A stretch of 64,000 nucleotides of DNA, taken from contig CM062816.1 in the NCBI GenBank assembly GCA_031772625.1, forward strand, positions 631,625,269 through 631,689,268. The letters run 5' to 3'. The notes under the pieces were generated by a model, which searched no databases, was not told the origin of the DNA, and saw nothing but the letters and a program-made list of their open reading frames with translations. The stretch comes from Pinus tabuliformis (taxonomy: Eukaryota; Streptophyta; Pinopsida; Pinales; Pinaceae). This document shows positions 1 to 11,013 of this stretch, one piece after another. The position numbers and the translations under genes are program-made. Every line of letters begins with the position of its first letter. Position 1 is the first letter of the stretch.

Positions 1-1439
1 ATACCACGATGGTAAAGCGTATCACCGACGATCATGTAGTCTTTTGCTTGGTATCGTATACATTTTTGTTCAGAGTGAGAGGTACTTGGCCTGAATTTTT
101 GGGTCTGGAGATAAATTATTATATCTCCATACCACTCATTGCTTGTAGATATCAGAAACAAATTCTCATCCACGATTGATTCTTCGGATGTTTCATCGTT
201 GGACGACGATGGGAGATCGCACAATAATTCTGCGAAAACTAGAGCTTTCTTTGATTTGGATTTTACAAATTCCAGATCAAACTCTTGAAGGATTGCTATC
301 CATTTTGAATATTTGCCTCCCAGCAACTGTCGCGACAATATATAAGTCATGGGGTTGCAATAAGACAAAATGGTATTTTTCCGAAAGAGGACATAGTGTC
401 GAAACCTTTGTATCGCTTGAACAACTGCAAGCGCTAGTTTTTCAACATAAGAATACTTACTTTCTGTATCATTTAAGTTTTTACTTAAATAATATATAGG
501 GTGTTCAATTCCATCGACTTCTTGAACTAAAACCATTGCGATGGTCGTATCTGCTGCAGCTAGATACAGGTTAAAATCTCTTTGATAATCGGGGCCGTAC
601 ATTAATGATGCTTTCATCAAGGAATCTTTTAAAGCATCAAAGGAAGCTTGCGCAACCTGATCCCAGACGAAGGGTACCTCCTTTTTCAAAAGACGTGTAT
701 AATCTTTAGCAAGTTCGACGTAATTTGGAATGAACCTCCTCAGAAAGTTTGCTTTTCCTTGTAGTTCCTGAACCTGAAGCAAATTTGAAGGTGGAGGCAA
801 ATTTATGATTGCCTGTACCTTGCATGGGTCGAGACGAATCCCATCCTTGGAGACTACAAAGCCTAGTAAACGACTAGAACTGACGCAAAATACACATTTG
901 TGTGGATTGAGTCGTATCTTGTAGTGTCGGCAACGTAGAAATATCGCTCTTAAATGTTGCGGATGATCAGTCCGCTTTCGCGAATGAGTCGGAAGGTCAT
1001 TGAGGTATGGTTGAATGATGTTCTTGATGTCATGGAAGGCATAATTCATTGCCCTCTGAAACGTCGCCCCTGCGTTCTTTAAACCAAAGGGTAATTTTCG
1101 ATATGCGAATGTGCCCCACGGACAAATGAATGCAGTCTTTGACTGGTCCTGTGGGAGGATATTTATTTGATTATACCCGAAAAATAAATCCATCAATGAA
1201 AAGATTTCGCATCCGGCGCATTCATCAATTATTTGGTCGATGAAGGGTGTAGGGTAGTTGTCTTTCAGACAAGCTTGATTTACATCCCTATAATCGACAC
1301 ACACTCTAATTGTCCCTTGTTTCTTCATAACAGGGACAATATTCGATACCCAATCAGTTAGAGGAACCGGGTATATGAAACCGGCATGGAGAAGTTTTTC
1401 AATTTTTTCCTTAATGGCACTCACTTTCTTGGGGTACAC
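1..1439 (-). pseudogene. pol: Element 1 pol: RT, RNase H and integrase N-terminus, open to left edge
   Basis: About 479 codons are open on the minus strand from a TAG at 1440-1442 to the left edge. RT motifs are visible in order: VCVDYRDVN, LMDLFFGYNQI, the CPWGTFAYRKLPFGLKNAG region and the catalytic box, which reads YLND (996-1007) instead of YxDD. A G-to-A change in the coding strand has therefore replaced the first catalytic Asp with Asn, so the enzyme should be dead despite the open frame. RNase H follows at about 400-620. It reads LYLAAADTTIA where a TDAS-type motif with the first catalytic Asp is expected, so it is degenerate too. After a spacer of roughly 60 residues comes the LYHRG motif typical of the lead-in to the integrase zinc-binding region. 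No second RNase H lies between RNase H and integrase here. Confidence 0.85.
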
Positions 1440-1475
1440 CTACCTGAGCCGTTGTCTTACCAGTTTGACATCTGG

Positions 1476-2408
1476 CTACATCTTAATTTCGTGTTCAACG
1501 ATACTTGAGTCGATGCCTGGCATTTCACTATATGACCAAGCAAAGACATCTCTGAATTCGCGAAAAAGAGCGTTATATATTTCTAGTTCTGAAGGAGAAC
1601 AACATTTGCCAACATAAATATTCTCTACAACATCTGTTTTAGTCGAGATATTTATGGCTATAGTCTCTTCAATATTGGATAATTTTCGCTTGGAATCCAC
1701 CGTATTTACAGTATTTGATAGGAATTCAAAAACTGTAGGGTGATAAAGGTCATCCTGAGTATCTTCTTCATATTCTGGAAGAAGGGAACGATGGTGGCAA
1801 TCATTCCATGGTGTCCCTTCAATCAACATTGATTGTAGAATTCCTTCGTTGGTTCCATGCACTCTCGACCAAGGATCTAAAGGGGTACCATATTCTCTAG
1901 ACCTATCTACCCAAATGCTTGATGATCGTTGATTTGGGTTCGCCTCCCATGCCAGAAACATTGATTGCTACAATATTTCTATTGGGCTTGGGGGCAAAAC
2001 CATTGCATGATCCGTGTTGATATCGTCTTCTGAGATCTTCGTGGAAGATATCATATTGCAGGTACCTATCGACGCTACTTCTGCCAAGTCGATTGGAGGT
2101 GGAAGAGCGAAAGTTCCCATTAGTATAGGATCTTTTAGTAGGCCTACTCCGATATTCTGAAGCGAATGGGGGCTTCCATGGATCATGGGAATGCTTCCTG
2201 TAACTTGTGAACCATTAGGAAGGAAGTTTTGTTGGTCGACGATTGTAATCCCTTCTTGGAAAGGGAATGCAATTTTTCTAAAATAGGTCGACACAACAGC
2301 TTCCATGGCATAGATCCATGGTCTTCCTAGTAGGATGTTGTAATCAGGATTCCCATCGATGACTTCAACATCTATTTCTACTGTTTTTCCCCCTAGTTCA
2401 ACCTTCAA
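1476..2408 (-). pseudogene. pol: Element 1: C-terminal part of protease and PR-RT connector, broken by stops
   Basis: Two open segments in one frame (1968-2408 and 1476-1961) continue the polyprotein after the stop at 2472. The first contains NYNILLGRPWIYAM-like sequence (DYNILLGRPWI), the ILGRPW signature of retropepsin C-termini in plant Ty3/gypsy elements. The second ends in RDVFAWSYSEMPGID, the standard run-in to the RT of these elements. After it the frame meets two more stops (1473-1475 and 1440-1442) before the RT proper. These nonsense codons are the only damage seen in this part. It is a relic of a gag-pro-pol polyprotein, not a separate gene. Confidence 0.75.
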
Positions 2409-2471
2409 GTTATTTAGGATACCATATGGGGTATATCACCTTCCGTCAAATGCTTTTAATGTCATCGAAGT

Positions 2472-4094
2472 TCACGACAAGGTTGGAGATCCTAAAGTTT
2501 TCCAGCAACTCATCGACATAATACATGTAGATGCCCCCTCATCAATAATTGTTCGATGAACAGTTTTGTTGAGGGCTTTCACTTGGATAAGGAAAGCTAG
2601 TTGAGCTGGTAACTGAGGATCGTATCCTTTGTGGTCAAAGGATACAAGATTGGAATCCTTAGGATCAACCCCACCAATGGCTGATAACAAAGCCTGCCTT
2701 TGGGATGGGAAATTTTGTAGTACTTCAAGAGTCGACATAGCGGATGGCGATTGGGCCAAATCTTCCACTATGTTATAATGTTGCGCTGCTTTGGCGTGAG
2801 GATTAAATGTCAACTTGTGTGCTACTCCCTTTGGCGGTTTTATTGTTAATTTAGGAATGATGGGTGGTACAACTTCTGTCGAAGTTGTTGTTGAACTACT
2901 CGGTTGATCTTTACCTTTGTCGTTCGACAGCTGTGGATTCCCGTAATCTTTGTTTCTTGTCGAAATCAAAGCATCATTTTGTTGCTTCGAAATCGACAAC
3001 ATTAGAACTTGCGACGGGGAAGCATTTCCACTATCAAACAGATTTGTGCCTGGATTTGGAAACGGATCAGTTAACACAGCTGAGGTTTGAGAACTCTTAA
3101 GGAATCTTTTAAGCTCAACTTTGTATGGACATTGTGAGGTCCAATGATCCTCATCACATATGTGACATCCCGTTGAGGGTGGTTTCTTATTTCCAGGAGG
3201 GTTTGAAGAAGTTTTTTCAGGAGATGACTCACCCTGTTTCTTCTTCTTCCCTTTGCTTTGCTTCTTCTTGCTTCCTGGTTGTTTGGTTTCTTTGCACTTA
3301 TCTACTGATACGACATTTACTTCCGAACCAAGAATTTCGTCTTTTGCATTTTGATCTAAAATCTTACGGGCTTTCTTGGAGACAACCTTTGTTGATTTCA
3401 CGTTTGTCATGCCAATCACGCCATCGCTGGCGTGAGAGTCATTGTTTGATTTAGGAGGAGGAGGAATTGAGAATTCCAGTCTAGGGGCGTCAGGTATTTT
3501 GTCATAGAGCGTGCCAGACTGAGTATAGACCAAGTCTAGATATTGCGCAAGAGCGATAACTTGCTCTTCCGTTACGACTCCCCCCTTCGCCACATCTTCT
3601 GTTATGGCAGGAAGTAACGACTTAATAAACCATTCAGCTAATAGCTGATCGGGAACGTATGTTTTTACCATCCTACGACGACGTCGCCACTCATGTATAT
3701 GATCAGATATATGAGTGGCCATTGTCTGTTTGAAGTTGGTTAAGATTTCCGTTCCCGTTTCATACCTTATCGGTAATTGAAAATGGGTTAAGAAAGTCGT
3801 GGCTAAGGTGCTGAAATTGTCAAACGAAGCTCTAGGCAATTCAATATACCATTTTGCCACTGGACCCATTAACGTCCTCTGAAAAAGGAGAAGCCTTATC
3901 GAATCATCGTTTAGGGTGTTTGACGAACACCATAGATGAAATGTCATCACGTGATTCGATGGATCCTCACCTGGATTTCCATTAAATTTAGGAATATCTG
4001 AAGGAAGTTTGTGAGGAATCGCTGGCCACCAAGGGGCGTAAGCAATTGGATCATTTTTTAACCGGTGTAAATCGGGTAACTCTAAAGTTGCCAC
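2472..4094 (-). pseudogene. gag: Element 1 gag capsid, zinc knuckle and start of protease
   Basis: An open 540-residue stretch. Residues about 20-200 look like a retrotransposon gag domain (GPVAKWYIELP, then HIHEWRRRRRM). Residues 270-290 are very lysine-rich, which suits nucleic-acid binding. A single zinc knuckle lies at residues 310-322 (CHICDEDHWTSQC), with spacing C-x2-C-x3-H-x4-C, one residue shorter than the usual retroviral C-x2-C-x4-H-x4-C. The protease active site is at about residue 518 and reads DEGAS rather than DSGAS, after which the frame stops at 2472. The same frame continues upstream beyond a stop near 4094, so the true start lies further out. Role by family: particle formation and RNA packaging, with protease processing. 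Confidence 0.8.
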
Positions 4095-4103
4095 GAATGG
4101 TAA

Positions 4104-4952
4104 CTATTGATTTAGGTTAGGTGAAGCATACCCAGGATACGATGGAATTTCCTGAGCAGTTGGCCTTTGCATACCAGCATAATGTAATTGATGCTGGTAT
4201 GACTGATACGGTTGGTGGACATGACCACCGTAAAGTGGTTGATTTTGACCGTTTTGAATGTACGGTTGTCCACTGTTCGCAAAGATCTGCTGCTCAGAAC
4301 CTTGGTACACTTGTTGGAATTGTGGTTGTTGGTATTGCACCAGCCACGGTTGTGAAGCCATGCTCTGTTGTGCTATACTAACCGTTGGACCAAGATGCGG
4401 GGTAATTGTACCCATTTGGACCTGTGTCTTCCCACCAGTTGGCGATTGTGGTTGAGTCACAGGGTCAATGGGCTGTTGCACTACAACCTAAGAAATCTGA
4501 GGTTGACATACAACAGGCAGTGTTTGAACTTGTGACACTGTTAGAATAGCTGGTGTTGTCGGGATGTTCGACATAGGTACACATTGTTGCATAAAATACA
4601 CAACTCTTGGTTGTTGGGGTAGTATAGGTACCCAACCACTTGACGTAACTCCAGTATAACTTGAATATTGTTGAGAACTCCCGTATGGATATCCTCCCGG
4701 AGGGGGTAATGAAAGGGCATACTGCCCCCCATACGGTGGTAACCCGGAACTCAAGGGGATTGTTTGCCCTTGGGGACTGGATTGCCCAAATTGACCTCCA
4801 AATGGATCAATTTGTCGAGTCTCAATATAAGAGTCGCCAGATATTATTCCGGAGGAACAAACAGGAATGGACCACACTGTCGAAATAGTCCCTGGATGGA
4901 CTCCTTCTAGTGGTTGTGAGCTAGTTGGGATAGATGGTACGCCGGCAAACAT
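4104..4952 (-). pseudogene. gag: Element 1 gag N-terminal low-complexity region, Q/Y/G/P-rich
   Basis: Two open segments (4104-4481 and 4488-4952) in the same frame as the gag core, each ended by a stop. The composition is strongly biased to Gln, Tyr, Gly, Pro and Ser, with many short QQ, YQ and GQ steps and almost no charged residues. This resembles prion-like or phase-separating domains. No folded domain is recognisable. It lies directly upstream of the gag core, so it is best read as the N-terminal half of gag. The stops at 4101-4103 and 4485-4487 are probably later damage. Confidence 0.6.
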
Positions 4953-4996
4953 TGTCGTTCTGCTATCGCTGTGTCAGTCGACACAGTCCTAGATGT

Positions 4997-5563
4997 TCAT
5001 GGTTCTTCAGACATTTTGAGTCTATCCAAAACATTACCTAGCGATTCTACAGGAACTTCCACTGGTGGTAGACTAACTTCTGATGTCGAAGGAAATAGAG
5101 TGACCCTGACTCCAAAATGTGTTGGAGTACTTGCTTGCGAATCTTCTACAATTTCCTCTATGGCAATCAATCCAGGTGGAAGGGGAAGACCGTCAGGTCT
5201 GTAAAATATTTCTGGTGCCGAAGAAGGGGTTGAATCAACAGCGACAGATGTTTGAGGAACAAGACTCTTTGAACCGGTTACAGATGGAACTGGTTTAGTA
5301 ACACAAGTGTTTGCTCTCAGACTAGGATCAGTATCACTGTCCCTCTGTGCCTCTTGAACTTCTTCTGTAGAGGCAGGGTTTCCAGAAATGTTTGGAGTAA
5401 CCGGAGTCTCAGATTTTGTTGGAACACTTGTTCTAACTTTGATGGGAGATTTCGAACCGGTTAAATGAGTCCACTTTGTCCGTACTGTTTTCGATTCCGG
5501 AGACAAAGACGGTTGACTCGTAAGCCTCCGCGAATGACGGGGTTTCAATTGACTTTCTTCCAC
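4997..5563 (-). pseudogene. gag: Element 1 gag extreme N-terminus, P/S/T-rich, frame-shifted
   Basis: A 188-residue open stretch beginning MEESQLKPRHSRR, rich in Pro, Ser, Thr and Val and probably disordered. It is in a different frame from the segment that starts at 4952, so a small indel lies between 4997 and 4952. The position just upstream of the rest of gag and the matching low-complexity style suggest it is the start of the gag polyprotein. The ATG at 5561-5563 is the first in frame, but this start is not otherwise supported. Confidence 0.45.
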
Positions 5564-7265
5564 GATTGCGGATTATTCGATCAACCAAAATACAAAAAGG
5601 GGAAAAATGTTTTTGAATTAAATGAATTTTAGACGCTTTAGACACAACTTGCTTTTTCAGTTTTAAAGAGTCGAGAAAAAGCAAAAGATGACTCTAGTCG
5701 CCTTCGATGTTTTAACGAGCCCGAAGTGACAAATGCTCGGATGGACTTTTTCCGTTATAGAGTCTGAAAAAGGCCAAAAGGAACTACTCTGGAGTTCTAG
5801 GTAGAGGGTGTGCCAAACTTTTCGCAAAACCGCAGAATACTTTTTAAGGTACAGGCGGTCAATCTTCCTGAATGTTGTGTTCAGTGCATTGCGATCAGTA
5901 GGGCGGCCGACACGGCTTCCTAAGGATAAAGGTTTTATGCCTATAGGGGTCTCCCAATATATACTCGACGGTACATTGGAGCACAATCCGTACTGGCGCT
6001 TATCGTTTGTCAGGAGGAATCACCCGACCATCAGCGAGATCGACAGTCACCAGGTTTTACGACGCCGGAACACGTCTCTAGCCTAGACCTCTATGTTGTG
6101 CGTTAAGTTCCAATGCGTCGTTAAGTTCATTCAATTTATTTTAGGTTGATCTTTCTTAGAAGTTTTCCTTTTTGGATCACCACGAGATGTATGATACAAT
6201 TCCTAAATGCAGTCTAAAGATGATAAGCAAGCTTTTATATCTTTTCAACAATGAAAATCCTAGCTACAAGGGGAAAAGAAAGACACAATCTTTTCTCAAA
6301 GAGCATAGAGCAAACTGTAAATGCACTTTTCCTAAATCAAAGCATGCAAACTTTCAAAATGCAAATGCACATATGCATGTATTTGTTTACACTTTCTTAA
6401 TATTGATGCCTAAAAAGAAAGTTGTTGTACAAATTTGAATTCGATTTGAATTGAAAAACATAAACAAGCTCCTTTTTCGAAATCAAAAGATGATTACGAC
6501 ACTTTATGATTTACTTGTTTCGACACTAGAAATGCATAAATTCAAACCAAACGACAAAAGTAAAAGCTTAATCAACTGTGAACAACAAACAAACTCACTC
6601 CTAAGATCAAAACGACACTTACGACAGGTCTAGATCTAAGGGCGACAGTATGACTAGTTTACTTTTGTAATGGGAAACTGAAAATGATGTAACAAATACA
6701 CAAAGAAAAAATACAGTTTCTTTATACAACTGAGGCGGAATTGAGGCAAAGAAAAGGGGTTTCAGATAGGTACACTGACTGATAACAGGCTCCAAAAAAC
6801 AGAGATAAAACTGAGCAAAAGGAAGCAGGGAACCACAGCTGCACAAGGCAAGGGCTGATCAGCACACCCTCAGCACAGAGAAGCTGAACTTCAGCGCAGG
6901 TATCCTTCACGGGACCTGCATTTAAATGCAGAACCTCTTCACAGAGTCTGCGCTGAAGCAGAAACGAGAATTGTCTCTGGGTTCTGGGTCATGGTTTGCA
7001 GTTTAATCTACAGTTTTTGGCCGGATAAAAGCTATCAATTAGGTACAATTAGGAGGATTATCTAAAGGAGGACTAAGATCTATCACAAAGGGTTGTTAGA
7101 GCACTTGTGGATCAGCTGTTCAGATCATAAAAACAGGCCCAGTGAGTGGACTAGAGTGGCAGATCTCTACTTTGCATTTGTAAATGGCAAATGTAGTTCG
7201 ATTCGTCACTCTTGAGTTTATGAGGTGAACAAAAATAGAAACACAAATAAACTAACAAGATACGA
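5564..7265 (-). other. Element 1 5' leader between PBS and gag, no coding content seen
   Basis: About 1.7 kb between the PBS and the first gag-like frame. I see only short unrelated open frames on both strands and no recognisable domain. Long leaders, sometimes with an extra ORF, are known in Tat/Ogre elements, but none is visible here. Confidence 0.5.
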
Positions 7266-7283
7266 TCCCCAGCGGAGTCGCCA
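7266..7283 (-). other. Primer binding site of Element 1
   Basis: On the minus strand TGGCGACTCCGCTGGGGA follows six bases after the CCCAACA that ends the probable 5' LTR. The form is that of a plant tRNA 3' end complement starting with TGG. Element 3 has the same site with one difference (40679-40696). Similar sites are described for Tat/Ogre elements. Which tRNA it matches was not checked. Confidence 0.75.
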
Positions 7284-7289
7284 ATTTTT

Positions 7290-8247
7290 TGTTGGGAAAA
7301 GTATCCATTGGGAATGCCCCTATCCCACACTAAGGTGTGATAGTGCCTTAGCAACAAACAAGGAAAACTAATTGAGTATTTCTTCTTTATGAAATGTAAA
7401 TGAGGAGAAAGGATGTAACTAACCTGTGTCTTCCGCTAGTTTATTGATCCAATCACTCCTCTCTTCAGTGGCTCTCAGCTCCTTGCTCCTTCACCGGCCC
7501 AGCTTCACCGAATTCCCGCAAGATCACAAGAGAGAGAAACTACACGAAGATATAGATATACATTCATAAAAAGCTCAAGATCAGATTAAGCTAAACATGT
7601 AAGCATAACAAAACATCATTGGTACACAGCATGTAGGAGAAACTCAAATAGTTTATTGATAGAATAAGAAAGTCCAAGAGGAGATACAACCAAGTGAGTT
7701 CCGATCCAGCATCTACCTCCCAGCAAAGGAATCCCTTCCTCTCCTCCAACAAAGCATAAATCACCCAATGTACTAATCTCAATCTCAAACCAACAGCAAT
7801 TCTCTGCAAAGTACAAAATTCCAGCCTCTGGATCTCCGGGATGAGGGATCCATATATAGATGTAAGCAGAGAGGATGAGTTAGCTTATGTTTTGACTTGT
7901 GGCTTCTCTCTGTCAGTTCTTGCTTCCACTTGGAGGTTGAGAGCCTCTTACTTATCACTAGTCGAATTCATTGAGGCAAGTGTCATTGGAGAAGATTCTG
8001 GAAGGTTCCATGGTCTTTCCACCTCGTTGAATGAGCTTGCCATTTGTCATTTCCCGCTCAGCGCACCCTGGTAGTGCATCCAAGTGAATTGCAATGCACC
8101 TATCCAGTGCATTTGGGTGCTTTGCAACGCAGGTAGCTAGAAGAGCATCTGAATTGATCCTGAATTGACTGTTTCTGAGTGGTTTTGGTGGAGAACTTTT
8201 GGGAGAAGCTGTCATTGGTTGACCTTGTTCCTTTAGGAGCTGTAACA
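7290..8247 (-). repeat. Probable 5' LTR of Element 1
   Basis: Bounded on the low side by TGTTGGG (plus strand) next to the PBS, and tentatively on the high side by TGTAACA ending at 8247, giving TG..CA ends. The partner LTR is outside the window, so the outer limit cannot be confirmed. It could reach about 8326, where similarity to the Element 2 LTR starts. A hairpin CTATC-ACAC / GTGT-GATAG lies at 7320-7343, close to the LTR end. No coding content. Confidence 0.45.
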
Positions 8248-8326
8248 AAATATTTAGGGACTTTGGATACCTTGAATTATGGACATTTCATGCTTATAGC
8301 GGTAAGGCACAAAAATGTCTATAAGA

Positions 8327-9359
8327 GCTGCCTAAGAAAACCTGCAGAAAACACTGATCAGTTGTAACCATAAAAGAGTAGCAATGAAAATGTAAATCAA
8401 CAGAAATCAAAAAGCGTTGTTATGTACAACTAATATACATGATGAAATAAAATGCAGCATTTAAATGACAACTGTACAACTAATATACATGAATAGGAAA
8501 AAAAAAGTAATGCAAGAGTTAAAGGACAACTGTACAAGGCTTTAGTGAGGAGGGGCCCTCTGCCACTTCCACCGATTCAACGAACAGCTACAAGCTTAAG
8601 TTTAAACCAGTCTTCTCATATATTAAACATCAACGTAAAAGTGCAGTGGGGAAATACAACAACTTTGAATTACATTCCAAGAGATTAACTTTTACAGCGT
8701 TCATGGACGCATTATTTATAAGGAAAGAAAGCTAAACAAATTAACTAAATCTACGGTATTAACGACGCTGCCAGAGACACGTAAATCCTCTTCACCCCGG
8801 ATCTAGGTAACTGTCATCATGTTTATTAAATCTGAGAGGTATGGTTGTTGGATTCACGCTACCAGGATGTCTTCGTGGCTAAGGACTGTGCCACGTAGCT
8901 TCACGTGCTCAAAAACAGAGCTACGCAGAGCCGTGCCACTGCTGAACACTTTTGTTGACTATCCTTTGCCCCTTGTTTGACCGCGGGCTTTTATGGGCGT
9001 GCTGGATGATCTGGAGGGACACATTCCATGTCCTTGACTCCTGTAACTTGCCCATGTGGCTCGTTTCTTCAGAGGACACCTGTAGCATGGTGTTTGACAA
9101 AACAACTGCGGAATCCTGTGTTGGCTGTAGAAACCTGGGTCGGCTGCGGAAACCTGTGTCGGCTGCAGAAACTGAGAAGCTTTCGCAGCTGTCTGAACAA
9201 AATTCTAAACCAAACAACAGTCATCAGCGTAGTTAGAAAACCATGTCAAAAGCTCTTTTTTAAATTAAAATACAATGATTTAATCAACTTGGTGGATGAA
9301 ATGAGTGGAAAAAGAAGGCTAAGAGGGTGTATAGGAAGGTGCAGGTTCGAGGCTCAACA
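8327..9359 (-). repeat. 3' LTR of Element 2, truncated
   Basis: About 1033 bases closely match 17043-18075, the outer part of the 5' LTR. The match ends exactly at ...GGCTCAACA on the high side. Next to it, on the minus strand, is AGTGGGGGTA, a good polypurine tract. On the low side similarity stops abruptly at 8327, so about 840 bases corresponding to 16206-17042 are missing, probably removed when Element 1 inserted or by a deletion. It contains short GGCTGCGGAAAC-type repeats (about 9125-9180) and a 21-base direct repeat near 8424-8490. Confidence 0.85.
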
Positions 9360-9417
9360 TACCCCCACTGTGAAGGTGTTGCATGTCCTCAAGCAACCAA
9401 AACTTAGTTATTTTCCC

Positions 9418-11013
9418 TTAATCCATATGCTCTGAGGCTTCTGCAAGAACATCTAGCCCTATTCTCTTTCTCTTTGATGCTAAAATGGTCCTTGGTTTCC
9501 TGACTAGACATTTGAACTTAAGATTAATCAATGCCCTGCTCAACTTTTTACACTTTTTCTTCAGCTTCCTATTGTTCTTTTGCCAAAGTCCTAAATCGAG
9601 CATAGTGTTATCATGGATGATCTTGTCTACCTTACTCTCCTCTTTGAGTGCTTCATTTTCCTGTTTGATGTACCTATTTAGGACTTCCAATTCAAACACT
9701 TCTTGTTTTAAAGACTGTACTTGTGCATCAAGTGGCAAGGTGGTGCTTGGTCCTGCAGCTGATTGTTCCAAGGAATCTAGGTAGTTATATACCTCTTGCT
9801 GATTAGGATCTACTTCAGGTGTCTTTCTTGGGCTAGGCTCAAAATCAAAATCTGGTGGAGGAGGAAGACTGTCCTCTCTTTCTGGCCGAAAAGGGCTTTC
9901 ATCACATGGAGGACTTGACTCAATGTTTGGCTGAGCTGGAGCTTTTTCAGGTGTTTCTTCACCTAAATCAATAAAGTGTGATTGTTTTTCTTGGGTTACA
10001 CTCTTCTTTCCTTTTAGCCTACTTCTCCTCCTCACGTGTGGACTAGTGCTCTTTTCCTGTGCACTCCGTTTTCCTTTTTGTTTCTTTGTTATGGCAGCAG
10101 CTTGAAGATGTACTAATCTTTCTGCCAAAGTTTGAGAATCTTCCTCTATGGATGGTTCAGGGGATGGATAGGTTTCTTGAATGGTTATTTTGCCTTTGTC
10201 CTTCTTCTGTTTCTTGTTTTTAGCTCCCTCTTCTTCTTCTTTCTGAATAGTTTCCTGAATGTCTATTGTAGGAGAGTCTTGGGCTGTAATATTCTTTTCT
10301 TTCCTCCTACTTCTCTTTGGAATTTTTGGGGAACTGCTTCAAGAGGCTTCAGTCGGTTCTTGGAAGTGGTTTCTTGTCAAAAACTTTTCCCAAGTATCAT
10401 TAGTGGTTTTCATCTGATCTTCAATAAGGATTTTTATGAACCCATGATGGTAAAGATGGGGTTCAATATTGCCTACGTGTTTTTGGACAGTAGAGCTCAT
10501 TTTCTTCAAGCTTGATAACAGAAAATAAGGAAAATTAAGGGTATAACCTTCCATAAAATTCATCATTAGCCTGGCATGATACATGTACATGGAACCAAAA
10601 CAACCCTCGCATGTGATAAATTTCTGGATAAGTAATAACAAAGTGGACCATTCTTCTTTTACTGCATGCACAGGGATTCCTTTTGTAAATACAGAGGTAT
10701 CCATACCTGGTTTTTGGAGCATGATTCTCCATCCTTGATCGTCCACACTTCTGTTTTTGAACCACCTTTCATCTTCTTGTGGAAGACTTGTTGCAGCTGC
10801 TATTGTGGCCTCGGTCATTGTAAATTTTAAGTCTCCTATCTCCACTGCGTGTCCATTAAAGGACCGTGCAAAGGCTTTAGTCACTTCTTTGTTATAGCCC
10901 CTGAACTTTAGAATGAATCTCAGCCACCTTGCTTTCTTCAACGACTCCTTCGTTTGAGGATAACCCTCCAGGTATTTTGGTCCTTCCGGTTCAGCTCTTA
11001 GTAGTTTTCCCAT
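9418..11013 (-). pseudogene. Element 2 accessory ORF: EGCF-motif globular domain, linker and coiled coil
   Basis: One minus-strand frame of about 531 codons with a single in-frame TGA (10339-10341). The first 224 residues look globular. They contain the T-E-A-T-I-A...LP..DERWFK stretch at about 67-86 and ITCEGCFGSMYMYH at 133-146. The next stretch is charged and disordered, with KKQK and RRRSRLKGKK clusters that could be nuclear signals, then acidic and proline-rich sequence. The last part (about residues 420-490) is a predicted coiled coil (LKQEVFELEVLNRYIKQENE). No signal peptide or membrane segment is seen, so it does not look like an envelope protein. Related sequence and the same architecture appear at 21560-24620 and inside the LTRs of Element 3. 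Function unknown to me. Confidence 0.7.

Larger units (their letters stand above)
1..8247 (-). mobile_element. Element 1: Ty3/gypsy (Tat-like) retrotransposon, truncated by left window edge
   Basis: Read on the minus strand the order is probable 5' LTR, PBS, leader, gag, protease, RT, RNase H and the start of integrase, which is the Ty3/gypsy order. From 4952 down to the left edge one single reading frame carries everything, broken only by stop codons, with a frame change between 4997 and 4952. The PBS TGGCGACTCCGCTGGGGA is the same type as that of Element 3, which supports a Tat-lineage placement. The 3' LTR and most of integrase lie outside the window. The right limit is uncertain (8247 or up to about 8326). 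Confidence 0.8.

Noticed and set aside
9028..9435. 135-residue plus-strand frame, with a relative at 17744-18109
   Set aside because: It recurs only because both lie in LTR copies of Element 2; no domain, and antisense to the element.
9418..11013. Accessory ORF of Element 2 as an envelope protein
   Set aside because: No signal peptide, transmembrane segment or cysteine pattern is visible; coiled coil and basic clusters suggest an internal protein.
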